Source of the DNA: Amblyornis subalaris
Lineage: Eukaryota > Chordata > Aves > Passeriformes > Ptilonorhynchidae
DNA: 64,000 nucleotides
Direction: 5' to 3'
NCBI GenBank assembly: GCA_018881555.1
Contig: JACAXG010000021.1
Span: forward strand, 6,000,114 to 6,064,113
Shown here: positions 38,301-51,812 of the stretch, piece by piece
How the letters are laid out: each line of letters begins with the position of its first letter
Position numbering within the stretch: the first letter of the stretch is position 1
Position numbers and translations under genes: made by a program
The notes under the pieces: generated by a model
Told to the model about the DNA's origin: nothing
Seen by the model: only the letters and a program-made list of their open reading frames with translations
Database searches by the model: none

Positions 38301-38662
38301 CAAGGCAGGAGAACAAACAGAAGGCTTTCCAGGAGTGGCCTTCAATAAAAAACCAAAACTGACTTAAGAGGTTCAAAGCCACACAGGAAGACTCACCCTA
38401 TCCAAAAACTGGAATGATGAAAAAGAACAGTCCTGGTGACAATATCATTTACTAGTGAACAGGTCCAAGCTCTATGTGACTCACAACATGTAGCAGTAAA
38501 TGCAAGAAGTGGCAGCATCTTACTTGTAGGAAACACCAACTGAAAAATTTAGTGCTAAATATGATTAGAAAACACTAAACAATTTGAAAGCTTTGGCTCA
38601 GATATCTTCACCATTAATTACTGATTGCACAGGAAGGTCACATGAGGAGCTTGCTAGAAAGG

Positions 38663-38699
38663 TTTTATAATCTGATTCCAAATGAATCAGATTATAAAA
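38663..38699. repeat. Perfect 16-bp inverted repeat with 5-base loop
   Basis: The left arm ttttataatctgattc (38663-38678) and the right arm gaatcagattataaaa (38684-38699) are exact reverse complements around the loop 'caaat'. Neither arm extends further. The stem is too short for a typical pre-miRNA, there is no T-run right after it, and I see no transposon ends around it. It could extrude as a cruciform, or form a hairpin if transcribed. Confidence 0.95.
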
Positions 38700-39828
38700 T
38701 GTCACAAAAAAAGTTTGAAATAATGAATTAAATCAAGATATCATCTGTCACATTGATTTACATCAGTATTTACCCACGATGAGATGGTTGGTATTTAGGG
38801 ACATTTTGGTATATATTGGTATATATTTTAATGACTCAGTTCTTCAGGGCATTTTTTTTTAGAAAGAGCCCTGAAGAGGAAAAAACAGACATATTTTAGA
38901 GGAGCATGCAAAGGTAGTTGCAACAGCGGCACAGAACTAGAGATTAATAAACCAAATTAATGAAAATTTAGATATCAGTTGTTTATCCAAAGTCTCCTTT
39001 GGTTTAGAAACTAGGCTTACAAAAACATGTAGTACCTGTCAAACCAGACATAACCACCAAAGTCTCTCACTCCGTCTTGATTACTTCTGCTCCTTTCCTG
39101 TACTTCAATGCTAGGTTGTATGTTAATAGAAGACTATTATTGTGTTTTTACAAATCTTGGCAGTAAGTATGTCCCAGTTTGGGGAAATCCTTTTATCTGG
39201 ACACACTTACACAGCATCACTACAATCCAGTACGAAAACGCTACTTACACTTTAAGCTGCTGCCACTGCCTCACAAAGCAGGCTGGAACTTTGTACACAA
39301 CTTTGACTCCTATGAAGTAAACACAAGTTTCACAAAAAATTCTTTTCTCGCCACTAAGAGAGAATGCCCTGTGAAATTCACACTGCACAAAAACAGAACA
39401 AAACACTTTGGAGAAGGAAGCAATGGTTACACCATAACTATTTGATGCTGCAGGGGGAAGAAGGCATAACTTAACTTGTTCAAAGCACTTGGATTGAACA
39501 CATTATTCTTATCACTTTTTCCACGTAACAGACCTCATGCAATTGATCTTTATTTGGATAAGTAACTTTGATGACCTCCGGGTCATTAAAGTGTTGTTCC
39601 CTTCTATCCGTCATTATACAGACTGAGGATTACAAAGTTTTATGAAGTCCTTGGGATGGGGTTTTCCTTACAAGTTTTTAAAAAAGCTAAAGTATTTCAT
39701 CTTTCAAAGAAGGTGCAGTGAACTTTCACGAAGACTTTGCCTGCTTTTCAGTGTTGTGGCTTTTTTTTTTCCGCAAGGTAATACTAGCACTATCAGTTTC
39801 GGGAAAAACACCTGAAAATACTGTGAAC

Positions 39829-40483
39829 AGAATCACAGAATAATAGAATAAGACAAGTTCAAAGGAATCCATCAGGATCATCAAGTCCAACTCTTGGCCT
39901 TGCACAAGACACGCCAAGAATCACACCAAGTGACCGAGCGTTGTCCAAACACTTCTTGAACTCTGCCAGGCTGGTGCTGTGACCACTTCCCTGGGGAGCC
40001 TGTTCCAGTTCCCAACCACCTTCTGGGTGAAAATTTTTTTCCTGGCATCCAACCTAAATCTCCCCCAACTCAGATTCCTGCCATTTCCTGGAGTCCTGTT
40101 ACTGGTCATGAGAGTGAAGAGATCAGTGCCTGCCCTTCCTCTTCCCCTCACAAGGAACTTGCACACTGCAATGAGGTGTCTCCTCAGTCTCCTCTTCTCC
40201 AGGCTCGACAGACCAAGTTGCCTCAGCTGCTCCTCATACAGTTTCCCCTCAAAGNCCTTCACCATCCCCGTGTCCCTCCTTTGGACGCTCTTGAATAGTT
40301 TAATGTCTTTCTCATAGTGCAGTGACCAAAACTGCTCGGATCACTCAAGGTGAGGCTGCCCCAGTGCAGAGCAGAGCAGGACAATCCCCTCCCTTGCGCA
40401 GCTGGCAATGCTGTGCCTGATGCCCCCCAGGACACAGTTGGCCCTCCTGGCTGCCAGGGCACTGCTGACTCATGTTCGACACA
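39829..40483 (-). mobile_element. CR1 LINE fragment, about 650 bp, antisense
   Basis: The longest transposon copy in the window: a 5'-truncated CR1 on the minus strand. Its 3' end lies at 39829 ('attattctgtgatt' on the minus strand). The minus frame over 39921-40265 still reads as the C-terminal part of CR1 ORF2, the reverse-transcriptase polyprotein, with the recognisable pieces YEEQLRQLGL, SLEKRRLRRHLIAV, and WNRLPREVV near its end. Codons further 5' correspond to the 'catgagtcagcagtgccctgg' part of CR1, so the fragment extends to about 40483. The endonuclease and catalytic palm of the transcriptase are missing, and the frame is broken, so it cannot move by itself. It is better preserved than the copies at 14.2 kb, which suggests a younger insertion. 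Confidence 0.96.
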
Positions 40484-43400
40484 TAACCTAAGGGAGGTAA
40501 CACAGAGGAAGTCAGGACTGAGCTGCACACAGGATTCTGCATCACTTTACAGACTTTGCTATGTTACAGCTAGCAACCAGAGATGGAGGTCTGTATGGTA
40601 TCTATTATACTGTTGTCCAAAACAACACTAGAAGATAAAAAGACACAGCTGTGAAGTACACTGGGATGGGTTTTCAGGAAAATAACTCCAGTTTCATATC
40701 TCACTTGGGTCATGCTCACACAACAGGAACGAACATTTTGTAATTGAATCAACTGAACTGGACTTGTATCAACACGACCTGATAAAGTCCAAGTTTTGTC
40801 CGACAGTTTCCAATATTCAGCTGCATCTTTTTCTAAGAATCTCCTATTCCTGGAAATTATGAATTTTTCATGAGTCCTCTGATGAACTGTGAACACATAA
40901 TGGAAGATTAGGTGATTGAAATTAATTCTTGTGTCCAGTTTGAAACTTAATTAGCTCGGTTTCAAACACTGAATTATAAATGCACTGAGAGTATCCTACT
41001 CCAAACACTAATTATACTATTTCTAAATTGTTCTAGGACATTTCAGTGTGTTTATATGCCTTGTTTACAAATGTTTCCAGGATTTTAAGTAGTTTAATTT
41101 AATAACCCCAGTAAAGACTAAGCCTAAAGATCACACATGTCAATGTAATCAAAGTCTCTCTGTTCCTAAATGACTGTACAATTCAGTGCAATGTAGCTAA
41201 CACAATGAAATCAGTGCTGTCAAGTGATACAGGCAAACAAATCACAAACATGGGAGAAGATCTACAGGCAGAAGACCCAACCATTCCTCTCAATGTCATC
41301 TCACGCTTCTGACTAGAATTTAAAAAAAAAAATAAATTCCTACTCCACCTATCCCCCAAAGCAAAAAAAATTGAGTCAAAAATCACTATAAGAGGATGAC
41401 ATTAATGCAGTAATCCATCTATCATTAACACACCCACAGACTGTCTAAGCAGAATCTCACTTTTTTTTTTCTTGTCCGGAACAGCTTTTTAACCTAAGTA
41501 TTATGAATTGATTTTCTAGGGAGGAAAAAAAAAACACAAACCAGAAAGCAAATGTCAAAGAAAATTATTTGAACATTTAAACTAAGCAGTCTCGCTACCA
41601 ATATGAATAAAATATAGACCATAATCTCTCAGATTTCCCTAGAAAAAAATATGCATATTTAAATTTCTGGGGGCAAGGAAGGGCTTAGGGGTGAACAACT
41701 GTTGGAAAAAGATAAACTGACCTAAAGATAAGAAGAGGAAAAGTGAGGATGTATCCCAGAGGCTCTTCCATTTCCTGTCACCACCATAGGAAAGGACAAG
41801 AACTGAGACAGTTCCTGTCTGCTGCTGGCTGGCTTTGTATATTCCCTGGTGTTTCACTGCTTCAGTCTCAGGCTCAGCAAGAGTTTTCTCACGCAGGCAT
41901 CTGTATCAGTTATCAGCAGTAAGACCAGAAAGAGGTAACTCAGCAGCAGAAAGGCAATTCTCTTCTCTCTACAGGAAAGAAGATGTGGAATAGAATTAGA
42001 TGCCAAAAAAAATAAAATCTCAAGCCACCTGTCCATCCACAGTGAGAAAATCTGTGCAAGGGGCAAGCGGACATTTTTCTGCCTAACAGAATAAGCAAAT
42101 TTTCTAAATTGAAACACTTCTGACAGCATTGTAGTTCATACTGCTGTGTTGAAAGAATGAGACTAGGAAATCTGCCTGTGGCCATATCTGAGAACTCTCC
42201 TCAAATGGCCCATGCCTGTGTTAGCTGCCTCTTTCCGCTGGTAGAAGTGGGTGGCTGCGTGCAGCCTGCCTGTTGGAGTGGCCTCTGCAATGACCAAGCT
42301 CCATGGAATGCTCTAATGGGTTGGGGCAGAGAAGACCATGCCCCAAATGGGGACATTCCCATGCACAGCTTAATTACTGGTACTTACACAACACTAATGT
42401 CTTTTTAAACTATCATACTATACCTTCCTCTTTCAGGAGGCAGTCACAAGTAACCAGCAATCCTGTTACTAACAAATGGTGTTTACAAGGAAAACTAGAG
42501 GTGTTCACTGTTGAGCTCAGGGATGAGCTGCAGATTTTTTGGGAGGTACCTGAGAAGCAGATACATCTCCATATCATCAAAACAGACAGACACCCTAGCA
42601 TGGACTCCCTATCTCATCTTCTAATTTTGCTTTATAGAACTTTATGTAACAATCCTTAAAAACCCTCAAGATCTAACACACACGTGTGCCCTACAAACAG
42701 CCTCTCACCAGCTATATTTGCATTCGTTGTTACTCCTTAACCTGAAACCTCAGGTTTAAATAACTGTCAGCTGATATTATCAATGTTTGGTTTATGAGTC
42801 ATTCAGCCAGCACAATGGTCCGAGGGAGAAAACAGCACCTTTACACACATGCCCTAATTTTTCTGCTGCCATGGGGAGCAGGAGAAGCAGAGAGAGGGCA
42901 CAAGAAGGATTTGTAGTCTGAACAAAAATATATGTCCCAGCCCAGAGTTCTACCTGTTAGGCACGTATAAACTCATAAATCAAGTCATGAACAGAACAGC
43001 AGGGAAACAGCTCTGGGACATTAGACCAAATGTTTTGGTATAGTTTCAAGTTGCAGCAAGAAACTTTCTGCTAACTTGCTTCCTGTTTAAATTTGCTCCT
43101 TCACACAAACCACAGATTTCTATAAGTTTTTTTTTATTTTCTTTTTTCCCTCAGTGAGACTCCAGAAATTTGAAAAGAGGGGAGGGAGAGAGAAATCACT
43201 GTTCTNGATTTGGTTTTATACAAAGTAAGGTCACGTAAAAAAGGAAATGTCTGCCCTCCCACACACACGTGTGCTAAGGACAGTTTTGCTAAAATTAGCC
43301 ACGGGTGGAAAAGCACAGAATCGAGTTGTTCTCAAGCGTCTTTCTCTTTTCAGCAGAATTCTGCATCGTGCCAGAGCCCAGCAGACTCAGCCTTGCTGGG

Positions 43401-46400
43401 TGCTGAGCACCTCATCTGGCCACTGGCTCCAACAAAAGCAGCAGAGAGCAAGGCACAGTTGCCAGTCTCAGATTGCACAGATATGCCCAGACTGGAATCA
43501 TCTGGGATGCATTAGACTGGGAAATCTCTCGTCTGTGCTAGCATACCTGCTTTTTATTCAGGGCAAATGTCATTGTCACAAGATTTATACGTTAGACTGC
43601 ACTGATAAACTTGTCTGCCAGAATCTGGGTTGGTCACTCTTATCTCAATATTAAAATTAAATATTCCTATGAAAACTAGCCTTGACTTTTGTTGCATAAA
43701 GTAAATAAAAAACTATTTGTTTTGTTTAAAGTGGTGAATTGCATATATCAGAATAAAACATAAGGAGGGGAGTGGAAAATTTTGCATTATGGCACTAGGT
43801 GATTCATTATGTTTTATGTGTGCTACAAAATAATTTTCAAGGGTATCACATTCTCTGTAAGTTGTTATAGATTCTAAACCTGATCACTATTTCAACAGTA
43901 AAAGATCAAAACCAATATGCCAATACTGGTTTCTATCATGTGTTCAGGTCCTGCTAGCAATTGTTCAATTGATTTATGAGTGTGTACCTTATCTGCATCC
44001 TTTATTCAGAGGTGTGGAGCCTTACCTCCACCTTTGTGATGCCCAGTCAATATTCAGGGCTTCAGCCTCTTTCTTGTATTTTCCAGTACTTCCTTTCTTC
44101 AGCCAAATCAAAACCATAGGCAGCACTCAAATTTTTGCCAGACAAAAAACAACACCAGAAAGTTGCCTGGCCTCCCTGTGTGGTCAGCTGGAGCAGGCAG
44201 ACCCTTCCCAGGGGCATTTATTTTCACCACCACCACCCCCACCTCTCCAAGTTAACACATATGGGATGAATTGTCCTCTAGACATGCCTATTTAGCCTCA
44301 TTGGCTATAGGCAGGACTTAGGTGACTAAATGCATTTCTCCAAAAAGGCAAGATTAATCTGTGCCTGGAACCTAAGACTCGGGGGAATAAAAAAGGAAGA
44401 AAAAAATCACTTTCAATAAGAACATGGATCCTCTTTCCTTTAAAACCCCTACTCTGTGGATCCCATGGGATCATGCATCCACTAGGCATTCTGCAATTGC
44501 CCTGGCTTCAGTTATTTCTGGTGCAGTTCTTGGCACTGATTTTTGACCTTTTGGAGACCTCTTTGTGTTGGGTAACAGGGCTCGCTTACTCTTTCCCCAA
44601 AACACACAAGACATTGAGTAAAGCAGGAAGGTCAAAGCAACAGCAACATTCCATCAGGCAGGGAAAGAGTTAAAGATACAAGAAGCAGGAAAGCTGTCTT
44701 TCCTTAGGAACTCCTACCNTTTCAGTCAGTTATTAAAAAAGGATTTATATTTCTGAAGTAAGGATCTGTACTTCCTCCCTCTGCTGAAGCTGTGTGTTTC
44801 TCTGCCAGACTGTGATGAAAAGGGCCCTCCCTTGCCCATCGCCAGCCAACGCTGATGTCATCCTGTTATTCTTTTTCACCTTGCGCACATGTTGAGGCTT
44901 CTCTGTGGAAGTCTTGCTGAGACACACATCTCTTTGTCTCTTGTTCCTCTCTGCTCAGGAGGCCTTTTTTTAATCCAAGATTTCTTTTGCACATAGCTCA
45001 AGCAGGAATGTTTCTGGGATTTCCATGAAGGAGGATCCATACATGTAAATAATGCTGTTCACTAATGGCATCCATTAAAGCTAGAAAATATTTCTATGAA
45101 GAGGGTGTTGTACAGAACTGTAACTAAGAGGCCTTACTGACCTCTTGTTTGAAAACTCACATGTTGTACCTAACCACAACAGATCCAAGCAGGAAGGTCA
45201 GGAAGATGGGCCCCTCTTGCACCACAACAGGGTTTGGTAGGTGGACATGGAAGCAGTCACAGGGTGCTTTATCTGCAAGAGACCCCTCTCCTGCTTGCAT
45301 TTCTAGAGAACTGCTGCAAAGGCTCAGCATCTCTCACAGCACTTCTCCCTGTTGGAACTGAGAAAATCAGAGGCCATCCTTGAGGCTGAATTTAAAGACA
45401 TGGCTAGGGATTGTCTAGATGGTTTTTTACCTGCTGGTATTCATTCTTAGCTGATCTGTGCATGTCAAAGCATACATGGCTGCAAAGCAACTCTGGCAGC
45501 CACTTACCCTTGCCTGGCCAGGTCACTTCCATGTATCCCACTCTGTTCTCCCAGTAAAGAACGAGTCTTTCACAAATGGGCATCACCATCATTTTCCAGA
45601 GAAGGTAGAGCTGATAGGCAACAGGAACGCTGCACAGCAAAGACACAATGAGCACTGCAGGCTTCAGACCACTCCCAAGATCAGTTCAGATATGATGCAG
45701 GTGTAGCCACAGGCTTTCCTTGTGGGAAGGAGAGAAAATTGGATAGCTGTATGTTATGTATCTTTGAGGTTTTTAGAATGACAAGAATAAAGTGAAACAA
45801 GATTAAGAGGCATATTAGGCTGTCTCTGACAGATCTTTTTGACTCATCGGGAAGAGTTTCCCACTGAGCTCCTGGGAGGTGCTGAGTCCCTGAGGACTCC
45901 ATGCAGAGGCTAGAATGGGCAGCCACAAATGGCACTGTTTCTCTGTGCAAGGCTGAGTTATCGGGGAAGGTATCAGTGCAGCCTGTTGCTACTGATACTG
46001 TAAGCAGAAGACAGAAACAGCGGATCTTTTGTTTATCAGCCCTCTACAGTGTACAGCCCCTTTGTGAATAATAAGCCACCTTTCTGCAGCTCTCGTACTG
46101 TGCAATGCAACATTTTCAAGTCAGCTCAGCTAAACTGAACCTGCAATCACTTGATATCAGCAAGTTAAAATAGTGCTGATAAGAAAAATGTGCATACAAG
46201 AGAATTCTGAGGAGCATGGTGCAAGAATAAGTTAAACCAGGGAGGACGTGTTCTTTCTAATAAATGCAAGTTACTTTTGGTTGGTCTTCGCATCTCAGAT
46301 TTATTACTTGGACTATAGGAATCATTGTATTGCCTCATCACAGGCCCATAGGAAGCTGTGCTTACTCATGCTTGCAAAGCATTCAAAGATTAGAGAGAGC

Positions 46401-46789
46401 AGGGTCTGTAAAACCATAAAGAATACTTTGTTATCATTATTATTTGACCACAGCAATAGGGAAATATGCTTTAAAAATGCCTCAGTTCACTAGTTCATAA
46501 CTATCTTTTAGTAGCTCTAAGTTTAGCTGAGAACATAAAAGCAAAAACCAGCAAGCTGCAAGGTAGCAGACTCAGACTCCATTTGCCTCAATATCGGCCT
46601 ATTTGTTTGCCTCTACCATAAGAGGTGATTACTTTTAACACTGTTTTTAATCCAAAAGTAAGAAGTACATGTAGAGGTAAAGTAAAAGCAAATGAATCTG
46701 GGACTCATCCTGAAACATCTGTGTCCCAAAATGTTACCCTCTAGCCCACAATCTGAGTTGCTATCCTTCTCCCTGCATAAGCTTTTGGG
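40484..46789. other. Gene-free AT-rich DNA
   Basis: No recognised gene, transposon or promoter. The longest frames (101-135 codons on plus at 43210-43654) overlap one another in two frames and show no domain features. Confidence 0.5.
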
Positions 46790-47160
46790 GTCTCATTAAT
46801 GCACCGGGCAAGTCTACACAGCAAAGGGCTGCTAGGGATCCTGAGGCAGCTTTGAGGAAACTGGCTTGTCTACGTGGTACATTGCAATGCCATGCACGGA
46901 TGCTAGCTCAGATCCCAGGGGCAATACAGCCGTGTCTGTATAGCAAAGCACCCACGCTAATTAGCCCTGCCCCTGAGGATGTTGAAGGAATGGTGCTAAT
47001 TAGGTATGCTGAGAGGCACCTCTGTTAATTAGCCCTGGGAGAACAGAACAACACTAACAGAACTTCCGATCATGGCATTAGCTCAGGGATCTCTATAGTG
47101 TACTTGGCTGCGTAGCATAGCTGAGCCCACGGCTCTCTTGAGCACCATCCTAAAAATCTA
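46790..47160. repeat. Patch with repeated TAATTAG(CCCTG) motifs, possible old repeat
   Basis: Three related units lie within 85 bases: gctaattagccctg (46956-46969), gctaattagg (46995-47004) and gttaattagccctg (47024-47037). The patch is GC-richer than its surroundings and contains several gctagctca / gtctacaca-type words of the sort found in old amniote DNA-transposon repeats, but I cannot match it to one family. A cluster of homeodomain-type TAATTA sites is an alternative reading. Confidence 0.3.
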
Positions 47161-50100
47161 AATATCTTCTTTCAACCCAGTCTCACCATCTGACCTGGCT
47201 TTTGCAAGTATTCATAGTTGTGTTTTTCTCTTGATGGTAGGAAAATTAAGTAAATAGATTCAAAAGAATGAAGAAAAAAAGCCAACAAAAACCACACTAC
47301 AATAATCTAGTGTTATTAAATTCAGCTACAGGTAGTGACATGCCTGTAGGGAAGCACTGGATACTCCTAACCTATCTTGATAAAAGGCATACTTTGGCTA
47401 GTGGTGCATGTTTTGCAAGCAGTGTATCTCTGAAGGTACTGTTAAGCCAACTCAGTCACAAACACAGACCATGACATATTTTGTAGTAACCCTGCAGGAC
47501 TTTCCATTACAAGTTCAGGGCTGAATGAAATCATTCAGGCCCAGGCACACACCTAGGAGAGCAGTTTTGTCCCCTTCCTTCTCCCCTCTCGCACCACGCA
47601 TTAGGACAGGGCTGTTCTAGCTGTTCCTCCTGCCTCCTCTCTGCACCAGACCCCGGCTCACCAAGGATCACTGTCCATGCTGTGCACGGCACACACAAGG
47701 CTCTCTCCGTGGCAGCCAGCGCTAAGCACCATGCAGAGCTATGCCTCAAACTCCCAGGGTTGCTATACAACAGCACAGGGGTAAACAGCAGCCTGTCTCC
47801 ACTACAGCCAGCACAGATAGAAGGATGGTGGTGTGACTATTGTTAAAGGAACGCTTCCAAATGCCTTTCCAACCACCATATCGTAGGTACGCATAAAAAC
47901 GCTGAGTTTATGCCTTTCAGAGAGAAAATGTGCATGCTTTGTGTCATTCCAGGAGGAGGTTTTATGGTTTTTATTTTTGAAAAATGGAGCGCAGTGATTT
48001 CCAATTACCTTCCAGGCATGTGTGTAAGGGTACCCATTTCTTTCCCATATGTTTCAGAAAAATGTTTTTGCACATGGGTAACTTCTGAATAGGACTTAAG
48101 CCCTTAAGTCCCAGTTTGAGCCCTTGTTCAAAATGCAAAAATGCATGGTGAAATTTTAAATCGGCCTCGAAAGCTTATAACGTGAAGCTGCTGGAACAGT
48201 TGAGAAAACCAAAACTTTTAAGAAGTGGATATTAGGAAAACATAAATAACAGAGAAGGCAGAGGTTTCTTCTAGAATTAACNTTGTTACACTAAACAAAA
48301 TACATAGGTGCCTTCTAAAGATTCCTATGTTTTAGGTATATAAAAGTAAAAAAGTTCTGGCTTTTTTCTTTCAGGTCAGGTCCCCAAGAATTTATCATTA
48401 TGGTAAGAAGNTGGGGGAGGTGTATGTAATATATCTGAAAATCAAAGTTCAGTATTTAATCCTTACTTCGTATCCTTTAGAAAAAAAAAATTCTTAAAAA
48501 TATGGTTTCTGTTTATGTAGCTTTATGATAATTGTCAAAATAATATAGTGTCCTATAGTATTTACTAATGTAAACTGGGATATCTCACACAGCCTTGACT
48601 TTACAACAGGGGTTCTGGATGTATACCAGACACACAAAATGGCCATTAACTTGATATGATATGAGAAAGGTGTTGAAGTGAATAACTTATATAGTAGTAA
48701 TTGTGGTTCTGTCTGTGGAGATTTTATCTTGCTTTTGAATGGCAAAAAAAAATACTTCAACGTGCCCTGTCTCTGGGCAACTTTAGTGTGACCTAGAAAC
48801 TTCTCAGTTTCAGAGTTCAAAATCAGCCCCTACATTTATACTTGGCCGGTGCTTAGACCAAAGCTGCAATACATCACATTGTCTCACAGAGACCTAAAAA
48901 AATAGAAGAGACTGAAATCCTAGGCAGGCACATCCTGTAACTCTATAAAAGTCAATGCTGTGTCCCAAAATAATGAAAATACCTCAACTCCATTTCCAGC
49001 TGTATAAATAGCTCAGATTTTGGGCTTTACTGCCAGAACTCGGCTAATACCCTTCAGTTTGTTTGTCCAGTTTAACATCTACCAATAACTATTTTNTCCT
49101 CTTCTATGTATTCAAAACAAAACCTGAAGCACAAAGGTTATCAACTTCCAAAACCTCTTGTGCATAGACAGACCCATAAGGTCTCTGTCAATGAACAACA
49201 CCTAATCATTCATTCTCATTATACTGGNACATAAATCTTCTGAGTGACCAGGGAAACGGGAAGCCTGTTACCCTCATAACATTCCTTGCGTGCCTGTTGA
49301 AGGCGTTGTGTCTATACATTGCCCGCGATTCCCAGAAACTCAGAGTTAAGCATAATTCAAGAGACATAAGAAGGACTAGGAGGGAAGGATAACCTGCACG
49401 TAAACTTTGCCAAGAAGTCCTCAAATCTAATTGCTTGAGGTGGTTATGAAAATAAAGAAAAAAGCCTGTGATGCTTATCAGTCTTATTTGTCAAAAGCTG
49501 ACTGGCCTTAGTACAGTTTTGCATGTCCTCAAACAAAAAAAATATTGTGGTTAATACTAGAGCTCATAATTTTATTCAGCTTGAGAGCCCTAAAAGATTT
49601 TCTACTGGAGGTGCTACATGGACAAAAGTTTCACTTTCTTGAGTTACCTTGCACTGACCTCTTCCAATCATCCACAGAGACTACAGGTCCAGCAGACAAG
49701 AAACAGACAAAGTCAGCTACAGTCAGCTACAAAGTCATCTGTGAGACAGAAAGGTTAATCAAGTGGCCATAATTGTGTCTGGGGTGTAAACATGGCATTT
49801 CGTAAAAACAGCATGGTCCAGATCTGCCTGACATATCCATACAGGCATGGCCAATTCCTTTTGCACAAAGGAAGAGCCGCCATTCCATATGAAAAAGAAT
49901 AAACAGCTATCTGCCCTCCAAAACTCCTAGAATTATAAATAGTTTGAGTGACAAATACTTCTGTCACAGTGTTCAGGATACCTTCAAAAGATATTCCTAG
50001 CGCTGTATATGATTAACCAAAGCCTGGCAGAGTTCACCCTTATAAATATATCCTGGATAAGCCTGTTGGTCTGAACAAGAATTTGTGTGTCTGTGTCTAA

Positions 50101-51530
50101 AGGAAGAAGAGAAGAAACAGGAAGGTTGGTCATGTCAGTCACTTGCACATTTCTCAAGCTGACTGGTAGAGTTTAGTATCTGTGCTTTGACAGTAATAAG
50201 AGCATTGAATTCCTAAATGTTGTGTATTACATTGCACAACAGGTTTTATCACAGAAAAACTGAGTAGTCTTGATGAATGANGTTTCACATAGGTTACTGT
50301 TGAAAAAAAAATTAGACATTATTTGCATAGATTGCATTAAGTTGATTGTTTCCCACCCCTCCCAAGTATCTCAGTACCTTAGAAATAAATTATAGTCAGA
50401 AGGTTATTAAAATAAAATTTAAAAAAAAGTCCTTANGTAAATTTCAAACCACAAGACAAAGCAAACAGTACTGTAGTCTATTTTCAGACCCCCTCAAAGT
50501 TATTCATATTCTAGTTGTCAAACAATCATACATCTCCCAGACATCTTTTTTTCCCTGAAATCCTGCGATGGTGTCTTCCACAGACACATTAAATTATTTC
50601 CTCTTCAATATGTTAAGAAAGAAGAAAGAAGCAAACCACCCTTAAATCACATGTGTTTCTCTTTAAGTAAAAGGGTCTCCACAGTTCAACAAGGCGAATA
50701 GTCCTCTGTAAATGAAGTCATGCTGAGATCTTTAAAGTACCTAGGATTAGGAAAGCAGTAGTATTGGTAGAAATGTCATTGTCACACAAGCTAGAAATAC
50801 TCCTTCTAACCCCTTTTTTAATTCCAGCCTTCCTGGGACAGTGTTTCAACCTGTACAAACCAGATTCTTTGCTAAATTTATAAGTGTGTTGAGAAACACG
50901 TCATTACAGAGAAGCACAAGGAAAGCTGTGTGAAATACTAAGAGTTTAAATGCCCTTTCAAAAATATTTGTTGTCATTCTGACCCAACTGGAAGACAAAG
51001 AGAGATGAAACATTTGCAAGAGCAGCTTGCCTCAGTTGGTACAGCCTGAATATGGGATTTTGCCTGGTTTATTTTAAGTCTGAGCAGCTAGCAGCTGGAG
51101 TATGTCCCACATGCTAACACTTGGAATTCCCCAGGGAGAAGGTTTGTTTCAAANGTACATGCGAGCCCTCCAAAGCTGGTTGTCTTTGCACTTTATTAAG
51201 TTTACGTACTCCATCCTTGCCTCAAGTCTCAATGGTATTGCACCTATTCTGAGCAATTGAACCTCCTTGCCAGCTTCATATGGACTGGTTTTGATTTAAA
51301 TGCAATCTATTAACAATATCTATTTGCACACNCGTACACACCTCAGGCAGATACTGAACAGACGCAGCCTTGCAGACTTACACAGCAGCTGTGACAACAA
51401 CTGATGTCACCTCCTTTGCAGAAATTTCCACAAGCATCTTCCAAAGGCCAAGTTAAATGAGATAGAGCTTATCAGTTTCTTTAAAGTACTCTGGATGAGA
51501 CCAGTCCATGTGACCCCCTTCCCGGCNGTG
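47161..51530. other. Gene-free AT-rich DNA
   Basis: It contains a GC-richer patch (47500-47800), paired TATA-like motifs (48950 and 49003) without a convincing exon downstream, and the small duplication at 49711. Nothing else recognised. Confidence 0.5.
49711..49730. repeat. (AGTCAGCTAC)2 direct duplication
   Basis: Two exact adjacent 10-base copies, followed by a partial third (aaagtca). A small slippage duplication. Confidence 0.85.
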
Positions 51531-51688
51531 GGGGTGTGGTATGTCACAGTTCCCCTATCAGCTGGCACATGGCAGTGGGAGATATGAGACAGCAGAAAAG
51601 CAGTAGTAACAACATCACCCAGACTGCTGAAGACGGGGCGAATACGCTGAGTAACTTCAGCGTCTGCTCACTTACTTTCTGAAAACAG

Positions 51689-51809
51689 GTGGAGGGTTTT
51701 CAGCCTGACTCCTGCTCGCACATCCCACTCGGCACAGATGGGTGATAACGTTGCCAGCTATGCGTTGGAAAGGCTGTGCTTCGTTAGCGTCGTATTAACG
51801 CCTTTAGCA
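51689..51809 (+). other. CpG-enriched open segment with splice motifs (candidate exon)
   Basis: 121 bases from acceptor ...ctgaaaacag to donor ttagca|GTGAGT. One plus frame is open throughout (about 40 codons, including MGDNVASYALERL), with no in-frame stop before the ATG at 51738 inside the segment. The 300 bases around it hold about a dozen CpGs (for example at 51635-51665 and 51750-51802), a clear local excess. The acceptor tract is mediocre and no protein family is recognised. A regulatory element with preserved CpGs is an equally good reading. Confidence 0.2.
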
Positions 51810-51812
51810 GTG

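Larger units (their letters stand above)
34932..39828. other. Gene-free DNA
   Basis: It contains the 38-bp tandem duplication (35244), a GC-richer patch at 35560-35760 with overlapping frames on both strands, and the 16-bp inverted repeat at 38663. At 36470-36500 'aagttaggtgg' and 'acacctaaatgtaggtg' resemble words of old amniote repeats but are too short to name. Confidence 0.5.

Noticed and set aside
39108..39165. Possible 47-base exon (acceptor after a pyrimidine tract, donor ggca|GTAAGTATG)
   Set aside because: Too short to assess, with only one frame open and no partner exon with matching phase nearby.
39921..40265. 114-codon minus frame as a host gene
   Set aside because: It is the C-terminal part of the CR1 reverse-transcriptase ORF inside the annotated CR1.
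48951..49035. Two TATA-like motifs 50 bases apart (tataaaag and tataaata)
   Set aside because: No recognised exon or donor follows within a sensible distance; treated as chance.
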